From Teratosphaeria epicoccoides (Eukaryota > Ascomycota > Dothideomycetes > Mycosphaerellales > Teratosphaeriaceae): a stretch of 64,000 bases of DNA. The stretch lies in assembly GCA_021401465.1 (NCBI GenBank), contig JADDMT010000003.1, forward strand, positions 372,001-436,000, written 5' to 3'. The notes beneath the pieces were generated by a model. That model searched no databases. It was not told the origin of the DNA and worked only from the letters and a program-made list of their open reading frames with translations. The position numbers were made by a program, and so were the translations under genes. Shown here piece after piece: positions 53,008-63,364 of this stretch. The first letter of the stretch is position 1; each line of letters starts with the position of its first letter.

Positions 53008-53763
53008 GTGATGAACAGTGATGCATATGTGCATGGCATTTGAGACTCGTGGCGCGTCGAGGCATGTGTGGGTCAAAGCGCCAAGTCTACGCCACCTCAG
53101 ATCGCTAGGGCAGTGAAGGGGATATGTTCGGAATAGCATCACTAATAAATTCGCTTCTATTTGTACTGCTTATGCAGCCTCCTAGTTGAAGGACCCCCAT
53201 GGATCAACCGGTCCCCGTGAGCAAGCCCGACAGCAAGCAGTCACGCATTTCAAATGAATTATGATCTTTCCAGCAATCAACATATGGAGCAACTCTCTTT
53301 GTCAATTGGTAGCTCAACACACATCGCCACGGCTAGAACTATAGAATCAAGCCGTCGACCGCATGATCGAGCAGTCAGTCATGTCTGCAACCGGTCAATT
53401 AGCTTAGATGTAGTCAATCGCGTCGGCCCGCTGCAGACTGCGTCATGAAACTGTCGACTGCGTCAATCAGCTGTCGACCTGAAGCAGCTGTTGATTACCG
53501 ACCAGCTGTCAGCCGTCTGAAGCAGTGGATCTCGCCGAGCTGTTGACTTTTGAAGCCCGCTATTAGCCGTATGATCCGGTCGCCTACCGTCTCTGGCAGC
53601 TGTTGACCGTTTCAACAATGACGGCTTCAAGACCCGACTTGACCAGTGTGTTCTTGGTCGTGTGCCGATTGACAGACGCTGAAGGCAAGATGGCCTGCTA
53701 GCCGTCCTGCTAAGCTGCGTCCAGGAAGAAGCGCAAACAACACGTCATAAAGTAGACCGTCTC
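53008..53763. other. Intergenic dominated by degenerate GTCAA/TTGAC/CAGCTG island
   Basis: 756 nt. Except for the Rmi1 promoter side, nothing coding. From about 53340 to 53660 short words recur: GTCGACTGCGTCAATCAGCT, CAGCTGTTGAC, GACCAGCTGTC, CGAGCTGTTGACTT. This is the densest island of the TTGAC type in the window. Confidence 0.6.
53340..53660. repeat. Degenerate repeat island (CAGCTGTTGAC-like words)
   Basis: CAGCTGTTGA or CAGCTGTCGA and close variants appear at least five times within ~250 nt with irregular spacing, mixed with GTCAAT and AGCAGTC words on both strands. This looks like an old, mutated short-repeat array rather than a defined transposon; no terminal repeats or coding remains were found. 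Confidence 0.6.
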
Positions 53764-55428
53764 TCACTTCTTGCCTTTCCTGCTTTTCTTACCAGCTCCT
53801 CCACCTACGGCCTTGACCTGTGCATGCGTTGGGAAGTCCTTCAAATGCTGGAATAGCCGCGTTCTGCTTGGGAAAGGCTTTTCGCACCCTGCACAGGCAT
53901 GGTTTGCATCAGACTGGCTTCCAGCAGCGGCTGCAGCAGCCTTCTTCGCTCGCTTCTTGGCTGCTGCATTCTTCTTGCCCGTCACCTGCTTCTCGTTGTT
54001 GTCATCTTCAGAGAGTCCACTTGCTGCTGCGACGGCAGCACCGGCGATATTAGTGTCTTGCAAGCGTGCGGCAATAGCGTCTGGAGAAGCGTAGTCCGAG
54101 CCTTCATCCTCGGTGTCTCTTTCAAGCTGCGGATAGCCTTCATCGCCAGAATCCTGTCGACCGGCGCTGCCTGTATTCTTAACGTCTTTGTCCAAGCCTC
54201 CGGTGGTTCTATCGACTCGACCATCACTACCCTCGTCTTGCGACATTGGCACAGCCTGCGTCGATTCCTCTTTGAGCTCCTCGGACGCGGACATTACGGT
54301 CTCAAAAACCTCGTCCCCGCATTCAACATCTGGCGTGACCATACCACTAATAGCGCCCCCCGACTCCAAATTGGCATTGTCTCTTTGCATCTTCTTCTGC
54401 AACTCTTTCATGGCTTTCTGGTGCTTCTTGCTCTTCTCATGGGCTTGCCACTGTTTGTCGCTCTTGAAAAGCTTGTTGCAGGCTACACATTCGAATACCT
54501 CTTCTTCCTCGGTATCGCTATCAAAGCCGCCCTCATGCTCGGCGAGTGGGTCTGGTTCACGACTCCTCGTCCACTCGGGCACTTCTTGCTGCATTTTCGC
54601 GGCATTGGCAGCTCTTGCTCTGGCAGCTTGGGCGGCCGCAGCATCGCGTAGTGCCTTTCCTCTCTCCTCCTCGGTCTGCGTTGAGGGCACATACCGTGGG
54701 TCGCGCTTCCGAATGAAAGCAACGAGGGAGCGAACAGCATGATTGAATTCTCGAATTCCATCCTGTCGATACTTCTTATTCTCTTCCTCCATGCGTCGTC
54801 TGTACCACCGATCCGGCGCTTCGCTCAATCTATAGTGATCCTTCCAGGAAAAGCTCTTCACAGTCGAGAACGACGACCAGGCCGCATAGAACTTCCTGAC
54901 TACGTCGCCATACTCGTCATTTTTGTGGCCAAATGTTGGATACTCAAGAGTTACAGCGCCCTCGTACATAGCAGCGGCCATTTCTTCCTTTGCGAGTTGT
55001 TCAAACAACTCACGCAGAAAGCCGAAGAAGCCAGACGGTGCGTCTGTGAATTCGACATTCTTATTGAACTTTCCCACGACCCGGGCCAGATCATCTGCTG
55101 TTGTGACCTTGACATTGTCATACAACGGTACGGCGTCATCGCCCTCCGGGTCCTCGCCACGCAAAATAGCAGACTCATGGCTATCATACCAGGCTCGTTC
55201 TTGCGGATCTGAGAGAACTTCGTATGCCGCTTGTACTTCTGCAAAAACCTTCGTCGCATGTTCCTCGTTCCCATAATTGCGATCCGGATGCAGCTCAAGC
55301 GCTTTCCGTCTATACGCCTTCTTGAGGTCCTCCTCTGTGGTCTGCCGTTGTACCCCTAGCAATTCATAGTAACTCGTCTTCACCTCCTGCGCCGGAGCAT
55401 CTCTGCTAGCAGACTGTCCTGCGCCCAT
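53764..55428 (-). CDS. jjj1: Jjj1/DNAJC21-like J-domain zinc-finger co-chaperone
   Basis: Single exon, 554 residues, ATG at 55428. J domain at about 18-85 with the HPD motif (LHPDRN, His47-Asp49), which stimulates Hsp70 ATPase. A charged helical region follows (WYRRRMEEENKKYRQDG). Two C2H2 fingers: CVACNKLFKSDKQWQAHEKS near 318-340 and CAGCEKPFPSRTRLFQHLKD near 510-535, with acidic and Lys/Ala-rich stretches between and a KKSRKGKK tail. Domain order and the two dsRNA-type fingers match Jjj1, which works with Ssa Hsp70 in cytosolic maturation of the 60S ribosomal subunit by release and recycling of Arx1 and its partners. Shares a 423-nt divergent intergenic region with mog1. Confidence 0.95.
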   Translation of the reverse strand: MGAGQSASRDAPAQEVKTSYYELLGVQRQTTEEDLKKAYRRKALELHPDRNYGNEEHATKVFAEVQAAYEVLSDPQERAWYDSHESAILRGEDPEGDDAVPLYDNVKVTTADDLARVVGKFNKNVEFTDAPSGFFGFLRELFEQLAKEEMAAAMYEGAVTLEYPTFGHKNDEYGDVVRKFYAAWSSFSTVKSFSWKDHYRLSEAPDRWYRRRMEEENKKYRQDGIREFNHAVRSLVAFIRKRDPRYVPSTQTEEERGKALRDAAAAQAARARAANAAKMQQEVPEWTRSREPDPLAEHEGGFDSDTEEEEVFECVACNKLFKSDKQWQAHEKSKKHQKAMKELQKKMQRDNANLESGGAISGMVTPDVECGDEVFETVMSASEELKEESTQAVPMSQDEGSDGRVDRTTGGLDKDVKNTGSAGRQDSGDEGYPQLERDTEDEGSDYASPDAIAARLQDTNIAGAAVAAASGLSEDDNNEKQVTGKKNAAAKKRAKKAAAAAAGSQSDANHACAGCEKPFPSRTRLFQHLKDFPTHAQVKAVGGGAGKKSRKGKK

Positions 55429-55851
55429 CCTGCTGAGCGCTTCCTATATCCCATGTCCTGATGTTCCAGCCACCTGACCATGGCCGACGGGATGATCCGG
55501 ACTTCTGAATGAGCAGCAGTGTCAAGAGGAGAATCGGGTCTGTGAGTACCTTGAAATTTTGCGGAGCACTTCCGCTTTTGGAACGAGGGCACTAATTTTG
55601 CATGTGAAAGTGGGCTCGTTCTTGATAGACATGTTGCACCTCTCGCGAAGAACAGTGATATCACTGTAAAAAGTGTCGAGACCAAGGTAAACATCGCCAT
55701 CGACTCAAAAGCGGGAGTCATGACGGGCCGCAGAATGTCGTAGGCTTCATATCCTGCCTAAAGCCTGCCGCTGCCTGGAGGAAAACATAAAACCACCAGT
55801 ATCGGCCAAAATCCAAGCCAAGTGATTTGCGCCACCACCCAAGACCCGACA
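55429..55851. promoter_or_regulatory. Divergent promoter region between jjj1 and mog1
   Basis: 423 nt between the two start codons. Both genes serve general nuclear/ribosomal traffic, so shared control is possible but not shown. No clear motif. Confidence 0.45.
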
Positions 55852-56493
55852 ATGGCCCCAGACTATCGTCAAGTCGAATTGTTCGGCGGAGCCATCACCG
55901 CGAACCTGCCATCAGCATATGTAGATGTCAGCGACATCCGTCAAGTCCCCGACCACCAAGAGGTCTGGCTTGACAAAGATGGCTTCACATCAATCGTTGT
56001 TGAGATACTGGAGCGCGTGGAGAAGCAGGATGACATCGAGGCATTGAAGTACCATCTGGAAGATATCGTGCAGGAGGATTGGGGCGATATGCAAATCTGG
56101 AGTAGCAACCAGGCACATTTTGCCAAACTACCGTATCTCGCATGTCGATCAATCGCTCGCGTGCATTGACGGCTGACTTTGCTCTGCAGGCAGAATACAG
56201 CGGCATACACCCTCATCGCCACCTCGCCACCGGGCGAAACGCAGAGGGGCAGAAAGAACGAGCCAGACTTTGTTGGCATCTCGTTGACGATGATCCGGCT
56301 CGCGCAGCAAGAGACTGACCTGATCATCGCCATCAATGTACCTCACGTATCGGGCGGTTACCAAAAGGACGAAGTCGATCCTGCGTCTGGCAAACAGGGC
56401 AAACTACTAGAGGAAGCGGAGGAGATCAGGAAGTGCGTAATGGCGTCCTTCGAAGTGAAAGACTGGAGTCTGTTCGTCCAGGATGATGACTAG
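55852..56493 (+). CDS. mog1: Mog1-like Ran-GTPase binding protein
   Basis: Two exons (55852-56132, 56190-56493), 57-nt intron with branch-like GGCTGAC and acceptor CTGCAG, 194 residues; the join reads HFAKLPQNTAAYTLIATSPP. The start RQVELFGGAITANLPSAYVDVSDIRQVPD with QEVW and the later strand AYTLIATSPPGE are characteristic of the Mog1/PsbP-like fold. Mog1 binds Ran/Gsp1 and promotes nucleotide release during nuclear protein import. Length is close to the yeast protein (218). ATG at 55852 (gacaATGG) is preferred over a longer frame without ATG. Divergent from jjj1. Confidence 0.92.
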
Positions 56494-56879
56494 GTGGTGC
56501 GCAATAATTAGAGCAGAGATTTGAACAGATTGATTTCTAGGAGGTAGAACAACAGGAACGTCGACTTGCGGGAGGGGATCGGCGCTATGGGTCAAAGATA
56601 GTGCTCAGCAGCTGGACAAGCATGGTCTGCATCATTGCCCTCAGCATGAATTTAATGATCGAATTACTGCATTCGGAACTTCACGACGTAAGGTGACGAT
56701 TCTAGTCAATGGAAGGGGCCGAAGCATAGCGGGGATTTCCGTTCTAGCGTCGACATAGCAACAATCGCGTGTTGATGTCTAACCGCAAAGAGAATTTGTC
56801 GATTCCACTTCGCCTGGGTTTTCACATCACGTTACTCGTATTTGAGTCTCAGAGCCATATTCTCACCATCAATATCACC
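56494..56879. other. Intergenic, nothing seen
   Basis: 386 nt between two plus-strand genes; presumably the promoter and leader of the SprT-like gene. No motif recognised. Confidence 0.5.
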
Positions 56880-58847
56880 ATGGCTCGAATCCGTCGCGAA
56901 AGTGCCGAGAGCTACAACGGAGGACAAGCGACAGTCCTGGGCCCTGCTTCGAAGCGACCTGCGCAAAGCCGGCCATCCAGAAGATCTCCTCGGAAAAGAT
57001 TGGTACATTCAACAACAAACAGCGGTCCAGTAAGCGACAATGACGAGCATCAAAAGTCCTGCCTGATTCCTAAAGATGCACCAAAAGACACACAGAGAAG
57101 CAGGCAAATCAGGCTAACTCCACTTCCGAGTCTCCAGAAGGCCAAGGTCTTGCCTCAACCCAAGCTCCCGGCAGAACTAGGTGCGACAAAAGCATCGAGA
57201 CATCTTGATACTGGGCTTTTGTCCAAGACCGCCGCCAAGTATGATCGTTCTGTTGTCCGTCTACCTCGAGCAGCGATCAGGGCAGATTCTCCTTCCCGGA
57301 CGGAAGAGACCGAATTAGAAGAGAGCATTTGGTGCGGGTCAGATGCTGACACGGACTCGGACTCTTCTGAGGACGTACTACCAAGCCCGAGCAAGTTCAT
57401 GAGACCGCGGCCAAAAACTTTGGTCAATGCTTCGATGCCTAACTTGCAGGCAGCGAACCTTATACTGGAATTTAAAGCTCTGCAAATCTCAGACTCTGAG
57501 ACCAAGGACCCTTCGCGTTCAGCCATAAGAAAGCACCGGTCCAGCCATGATGGACGGCCGCAAAGCTCATCGGACAGAGAAAACGATGATGGGGCATTTC
57601 TGCGTTTCTCTCCACCACGATTTCGAAGCCTTCATAGACAAACGACACCTGAACGAGCAGTGACGCCACCACCAACGTCTCCGTCCAAAGGCAGACTTCT
57701 CTCGCCGTCAAAGAGACCAGCGCAAAGGATACCCACTCCGCCGCTGCAAGCACATATGGATGGATTTTGGAACGCCGAGACCGTCAACGAATGGAATGAC
57801 CAGTACTCGCCTCAGAAGGAGTGGAAATCTCCTCGGAAGCTGAGACTCCTTGGCGCCGAGCAAGAGACATCCCAACCTTGCTCGCCTCGGAAGAGTCCAA
57901 CGAAGCGAACGAAGGCTGAGGTTCAGGCACAGAAGAACTGGGAGGCAAGGAAGCACTTGGTCGCTGAATCGTTCCTGGAAGAATTGGACCAGAAGGTCAC
58001 TGGCGGGCAAATCAAAACTCTTGCAGCATCCACTGGGGGCGTCAAGTTCATCTGGAGCAAAACCCTCAACTCGACAGCCGGCCGAGCCAACTGGAGGCGC
58101 GAGACGACCAGGACACGCCATCCAGATGGCTCGAGCCAGGCAGAACATAAGCATTTCGCCTCCATCGAGCTAGCAACAAAAGTCATCGACGACGAGCATC
58201 GTCTCTTGAACGTAATTGCGCACGAGTTCTGTCATCTCTGCAATTTCATGATTTCTGGTATCAAAGATCAGCCACATGGTGCGTCCTTCAAAGCTTGGGG
58301 CAAGAAATGCACCAAGGCGTTCACGGACAGAGGAGTCGAGGTTACGACCAAGCACACCTATGAGATCGAGTACAAGTATATATGGCGTTGCTCGAACGAG
58401 AACTGCGAGACGGAATTCAAGAGACATAGCAAGAGTATCGATCCAAAGAGACATACCTGCGGTGCGTGCCGAAGCAAGCTTGAGCAAATCAAACCTGTGC
58501 CGAGGAAGGGTAAGGATGGTCTGTCGGGTGGGTCTGGGTCGGGCGGTGCCGGTTCTGTGACGGGATACGCGGCGTTCGTGAAACAGCATTTTGCAGCTGT
58601 CAAGGCTGGCCTCCCGGCAAAGACGAGCCATAAGGAAGTCATGGAGGCTGTTGCGAGGAAGTATCGGGAGGAGAAGGCTGCATGCGGTGCTGCGAAGGCC
58701 AACGGCGAGAAGGCCAGGCCATCCGCAAGGGCGCTCATCGATCTTTCGGGTGACATCAGTGACGATGTCTCAGATGTCGCGCCCGGGTGGGAGGATGTGG
58801 AGAGTGTGGCCAAGACGCTTGAGTTCGTCATCTTGGACGATGATTAA
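56880..58847 (+). CDS. SprT-like metalloprotease of the GCNA type
   Basis: Single exon, 655 residues. Start at 56880 (atcaccATGG, near-perfect context). The first ~330 residues are disordered and Ser/Pro/Arg-rich with acidic patches (DADTDSDSSEDVLPSPSK), as in GCNA proteins. The SprT domain runs about 370-560: FIWSKTLNSTAGRANW, then the zinc-protease motif VIAHEFCHLCNFM (His448, Glu449, His452) and a third ligand in PHGASFKAWG, ending with a zinc ribbon of CSNENC and CGAC. The C-terminal ~110 residues include an HMG-like helical stretch (GYAAFVKQHFAAVKAG) and an acidic end. GCNA/Spartan proteases clear DNA-protein crosslinks; the long acidic N-terminus and lack of a UBZ finger favour GCNA over SPRTN. 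Nuclear action is expected. Confidence 0.9.
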   Translation: MARIRRESAESYNGGQATVLGPASKRPAQSRPSRRSPRKRLVHSTTNSGPVSDNDEHQKSCLIPKDAPKDTQRSRQIRLTPLPSLQKAKVLPQPKLPAELGATKASRHLDTGLLSKTAAKYDRSVVRLPRAAIRADSPSRTEETELEESIWCGSDADTDSDSSEDVLPSPSKFMRPRPKTLVNASMPNLQAANLILEFKALQISDSETKDPSRSAIRKHRSSHDGRPQSSSDRENDDGAFLRFSPPRFRSLHRQTTPERAVTPPPTSPSKGRLLSPSKRPAQRIPTPPLQAHMDGFWNAETVNEWNDQYSPQKEWKSPRKLRLLGAEQETSQPCSPRKSPTKRTKAEVQAQKNWEARKHLVAESFLEELDQKVTGGQIKTLAASTGGVKFIWSKTLNSTAGRANWRRETTRTRHPDGSSQAEHKHFASIELATKVIDDEHRLLNVIAHEFCHLCNFMISGIKDQPHGASFKAWGKKCTKAFTDRGVEVTTKHTYEIEYKYIWRCSNENCETEFKRHSKSIDPKRHTCGACRSKLEQIKPVPRKGKDGLSGGSGSGGAGSVTGYAAFVKQHFAAVKAGLPAKTSHKEVMEAVARKYREEKAACGAAKANGEKARPSARALIDLSGDISDDVSDVAPGWEDVESVAKTLEFVILDDD

Positions 58848-59186
58848 GTCGGTCGTTGCTACACCTCCACAGCCTACGCTTCTTGTACATTGTCAAGCTC
58901 TTCAATCTCTTGGAAGCAGAGCGATATGTTGGCTTCACCGAGTGATCCGTAGTCAATACATGACTGCTTGGGACATGTATAACAGCTCTGTCAATCCCTC
59001 ACCTAGCTATTTCAGCCATGCGCGCAGCGTGATTGCTTTGTCCATACAATCGCCGAGATCACCTCGCCCATCGAAGTATTGATCACTGCTTTCATCGCCA
59101 TCATGATGCAACGTCCATCTTCTCTATCCCGCGGACCTAGGAATCGATGTTATACCCTCACGCCGACAAGGCCCTCCCTACGACGG
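58848..59186. other. Convergent intergenic, nothing seen
   Basis: 339 nt between the 3' ends of the SprT-like gene and ubp8. Presumably 3' untranslated regions and polyadenylation sites of both; no structured terminator is expected in this type of genome. Confidence 0.5.
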
Positions 59187-60911
59187 TCATGAACTTGGTA
59201 TCGCGAACCCTTTCGCCACATAAAATAGCATATACGCCTCTGCGGAGAGCACAGTCTTGGCATCCACCTGGACCACCATGCTATCATCAAATCTGAACCA
59301 CTCATTTGCTTGCTTACTATAGCTCACATAATGCCCATTGTCGATCTTGCCCTTGTGCACGACCACACTGCTCAATTCGTACTGCGGCTCCGAGATGGTG
59401 TAGTGCGTGACGTTGCCATCTCCATCCATGTGTCTGCCGCCATTGCCATTAGCAAGATCCGCTAGAGCTTTCTTCTTGAGAGTAGAGAGGTATGGAGTGA
59501 AATCGAGGTGTAATGGGAACCGGATTTTGGTATCAACTTTGCTGCTCTCCTTCAACGTTCGGCTGTGGCTGAAACGCTTAAGGTGAATCGGTATGACTGG
59601 TGGCAATCGGCTCAAGCTGAGCTTTTTCTTTGCACCCTCGCTACTGTCGCATTTTCTGCATTTGTACTCTGAGTCACTGCCCAGCATCTCTGCACTAGTG
59701 AATCGGGCCAGGCACTCCGTCAGATCCATTGGCTGAACTTCTTTGACAGTCTGCACGCTATTTGTGAGCGGCATCTTCTTCTTCTTGACAACCACATTCG
59801 AGTTGCGAATATCCAGCGAGAGGTCCATAAACGGGTCTAGGGTGCTTGTGACGTTCTTGCAGCTGGAGCAGGTGACCGTGCTCTTGTACAATCCGCCGAA
59901 GGTCTGATGTATTATGCACTCGCAATCTTTTTCTTCCTTCTTCTTCCCTTCGTCTTCGTCCTCCTCCGTATTGGCAGTGTGCAGGCTGTTAAGGAGAAAA
60001 CCAAGATACTCATGTGCATCCTGTTGGCTGTACCCTGCAAGGCCGCCGCCGCCTTTCCAGCATCCTTGCAGCATATGTACCGCGCCATAGCCTTCATGCT
60101 TCTCTTGACCATAAAAGTCCTCGAACATCGCATCCAACGCGCAGCTTGTGCAGGCTTCTCTTTCACAGTCCTGACTGCGGTGTCCATCCGTCAGGTAGAA
60201 GCTGCGTATCAGCGGATTGTGCAAAAGTGACTGCAGTATGACAGACATGAAGCACGTCTGGCCCATGTTGTACAGCCCTCTCAGCCCTGTTGCTGCACAT
60301 CCTGTATTTCCACTATTCCCAGCGACGAGCTTCCGTTCGTCAACTGGTATCGCTCCATGCTTTCGCTTCTTGCTGGCATTGTTGGTCCGAATCTCTTCGA
60401 AGGTCGTGTCGTAGACGTAGTCGTTACAATCATGACAGAATATGAAACCATTGTTCGACTCGATCGCTATGCCTGTCAATGAGCAACCACATCACGTGCG
60501 CCAACATTACTTGCAGTATACGTACCGAATGGATGATCTTTCCTGTGGCGCTCCCGAACGTTGCTCACATTGGAGCACTGCAGACATATATAGGTGGTCT
60601 TGCCAGTCGTATCTGCTCCTCCGCCGGTCCTGTGTGTCTTGCCGCCCACATTACCGTCTCTTTTCAGCGACTCAATCACGCGGTTGTAGCCTTCCGTTGC
60701 TGGGCCTCGAGCTGCAGTGAGGAGGGCTTTGACGTGCGCTGGCTGACATATCAGTCCTTGATTCGCTATTCCGAAACATCAACCTCAGCATACAGCACGC
60801 GAAAGACGTCTGGGTAGGTGTGAGTGGCGGTTTGCACTCGGAGATGGTCCCCTTCTTGAGCTTCGGTGTCTCTGCGGTTGTCGAGGTGGGGGTGAGCGTG
60901 GTAGCCGTCAT
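59187..60911 (-). CDS. ubp8: Ubp8/USP22-like ubiquitin hydrolase of the SAGA DUB module
   Basis: Three exons (60911-60794, 60738-60526, 60472-59187), introns 55 and 53 nt, 538 residues. The first join restores the opening of the ZnF-UBP domain, TSFACSHVKALLTAARG; the second gives KDHPFGIAIESNNGFIFCHD. ZnF-UBP spans about 39-135 with ICLQC and CHDC as further zinc ligands. The peptidase C19 domain follows: Cys box GLYNMGQTCFMSV (Cys184), SQQDAHEYLGF, a CxxC zinc pair (CSSCKN and CRKCDS), and the His box DNGHYVSYSK with WFRFDDSMV. All catalytic residues are present. This ZnF-UBP plus C19 layout is that of Ubp8, which removes ubiquitin from histone H2B as part of SAGA. The acidic-Lys stretch TEEDEDEGKKKEEKD is a species-specific loop. 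ATG at 60911 (caaccATG) has A at -3. Confidence 0.92.
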
Positions 60912-61299
60912 GGTTGCCGGCCTTCATTTACGTAGCTAGAACGGGCTTGACATAGTTCTTAGGTGTTCAATGTACCTGGGTGTCAGCGTGGCGAGGATGA
61001 GGATGAATGCGATCAGATCCGCCCGCTTCACCAGTTTTAAACTCTGCTCGGCCCTGCAGTCACGGACCGCCACATGTCGCGAATCATTTTGCTCCCGATC
61101 ACGCGTCACGCGCAGAGGGGTCGGTATCAAAAAACTCCATGCATGCTGGCGTCCCATGTACTGACCGACCAGGTCTTCAAGGAAGTACTGCGATCCCGCA
61201 TACGAGCGACTAGAGACCGTGGTAAGTCAGTAACACATGAGTCTTTCTCACGCCTTTGGTCGGTACTGTCGGGCCCCGATGGCAGCATCAATATTGTGA

Positions 61300-61460
61300 T
61301 CATTCAACAACGTCCACAGTCAGCCTTACTGTGTCCACAAGCAGTCAGGCAGCAGTCAATCCTGTCAACAACCAGACGAACAAGCTGTCAATCAGCAGTC
61401 GGTCACGTCATTCGTCAACCGGCTGATAAACTGATTCAAGCGCTGTGTCAAGCATCCTAT
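61300..61460. repeat. Degenerate GTCAA/AGCAGTC repeat island
   Basis: Within 160 nt the words CAGTCA, AGCAGTCAAT, CTGTCAA and CGTCAACC recur many times (for example agcagtcaggcagcagtca and ctgtcaatcagcagtcgg). Same vocabulary as the islands at 53.4, 51.4, 44.5, 39.4 and 29.2 kb. Confidence 0.55.
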
Positions 61461-61660
61461 CATAAACGCCTCCAGAATTCCCAAGCAGCACGACCATGTA
61501 CACCATGACGAAACGCACATGGCTTACACCGAGCCCTTCGGACGCTCAGCTAGAGACATGTGCAATGCTAGATATCGAAGACACACGACCAAGCAGACGT
61601 GTCAGGTTGACAAGCCTGACCAACTCACGTGGCTATCCAGAAGAGCTTGAGCTTGCGTGA

Positions 61661-61996
61661 GAGCCACCACAATCAGATCGACAACTTCAGCTGATCAGCA
61701 AGACACAGCTCCAAGCGGAACGTACTCAATCGCCGTTCCTGAAGCTCCCAGCCGAGCTACGCAACTTCATATACAAATATGTCCTTGGGAACATGGTGGT
61801 CCATCATGCTACGCGTTCATGCGAAGCGGACAACAGAGGATCATGGCCGTGCTAAGTATGGTCACGCCAAACTGGCAGTGCACCTGGCTCCTTTTCTCAA
61901 CATCAAACACGTCTGCTGCACTCTGTACCCATTGGACGAATTCATGACCGAGCTCCGGGCTTATGCAATCGCTTCTGAAGAACGACCGCCAAGCTA
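61661..61996 (+). pseudogene. Relic of a fungal F-box/2EXR-like gene
   Basis: A frame reading LISKTQLQAERTQ then SPFLKLPAELRNFIYKYVLG matches the opening of a large fungal family (F-box-like/2EXR proteins), whose members start SPFLxLPxELRNxIYxYV. The frame stops at 61853-61855, soon after the motif. Further on, in another frame, PFLNIKHVCCTLYPLDEFM to a stop at 61994-61996 resembles the later part of the same domain. No start codon, no full domain: a decayed copy. Confidence 0.6.
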
Positions 61997-63364
61997 ACTT
62001 GGATTTTCTCCAGCACTGGGGCCGAAACACGACCTCAGTACTCTCGCACGCACGCTGAAAGTCATGATCTTTGCTTGGCAAAACTCGGCGGCGAGGGGCA
62101 GCGAGCTGACCACGAGCTGGCCTAGGATCGATCAGAAAATGGCTGGCGCAAGCAGTGGCGCCCGAATCTCGTTGTCGCTCTGCTGCGCGTCTCCCCACAA
62201 ATCCATTGCGATGCAACGCTCCTCTCTTTCTGCTTGAGTACTTTCGTAAGGTAACCTACTCGCAAGGCGACAGCGATGAGAAAATGGTCAGCGAGCTCTC
62301 CAAGTGGTGGACGTGAAGGACTTTCACGAGCTGCCAGTCTGGCAAATCTCAAGACCGTCGATCAAGACAATTGGCTCAACTCGACATGAATCAATATGTC
62401 GCAGACGTCAGAGAGGAGTTGAACAATTTGTTTCTCGCCTTGAAGAACTCATGCAATTGCATTCACTGCTCGTCGACCCTGCCTGAAGTGCTTATGCGAT
62501 CGACTGCTTGTCAAGACAAATGAATGAGGTACTATGCGGCTGACTGCTCAAAAGGGTTGACTTACTCCACCACGTGTTGGCTCGGCCTTTCCGCCCCCCA
62601 AATGTCAGCTGGACTGCTCCCACAACGCATTGATGAGCATGTCGACCTCATATTCGTCTGTTATATCCGAGACTTGTCAGATGTAGCTCTAGTCAGTCCC
62701 TCGAGCAGTATTCGACTTTCTCCTCTCGGCACCGTTCATTTTTATTAGTCACCATATTCATTTGCCGATCTTGCCAATATCCCCTTCGCGTTACTATTGA
62801 CCAGATGTATATCCGGGTTATCTACGCGCCAGATAATGATTGAGGCTGGACGAAGACCCTGGTGGCATGGACCGCGTGGCATCCGCGCGACGCTAGCGGC
62901 GAGATCATCGAAAACTTGCGTCATGTTGTTTACCCGCGTCGTTTCCACCGCAACCGCACTCAAAAAGTGGCTGGCAACCGTGGATCCTCCAGCCATTTAT
63001 GCCAACCTCATTGATTTCACTACAGGAGTTGTGTGCGCAGAGGAGGGAGTCGGAGAATCATCGAGCTAAGCCATCTTCCATTCCACATCTACATGCAACA
63101 AGTGCAAATCTGACCCAAGATTTCGTTGCTGCAGTCGCCGAGCAACCAAACAATCCACGATCAATCCGACGCAACGAGCCTTGCCCTTCAACAGAGGCGC
63201 ATCTGCATACCGTCTTCACTCGGGAAGCATTCTTTACATCGGGACGTGGCAACCACAGCGACTGGCATTCCACGCCCACGAGGCACTCCCGGCCGCTTGG
63301 CCGTCGGAGTCAAACACTCCTCCCAGACAGCATCATTCCAGGCAGCCGGTAGACCGTCTCTACC

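Larger units (their letters stand above)
60912..63364. other. Long intergenic region with repeat island and gene relic
   Basis: 2.45 kb left of fig1. Contains a TTGAC/GTCAA-rich island (about 61300-61460), a decayed F-box-like relic (61661-61996, listed), and a smaller TTGAC patch around 62460-62570. Frames around 62797-63069 plus have no motif. No intact gene seen. Confidence 0.5.
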
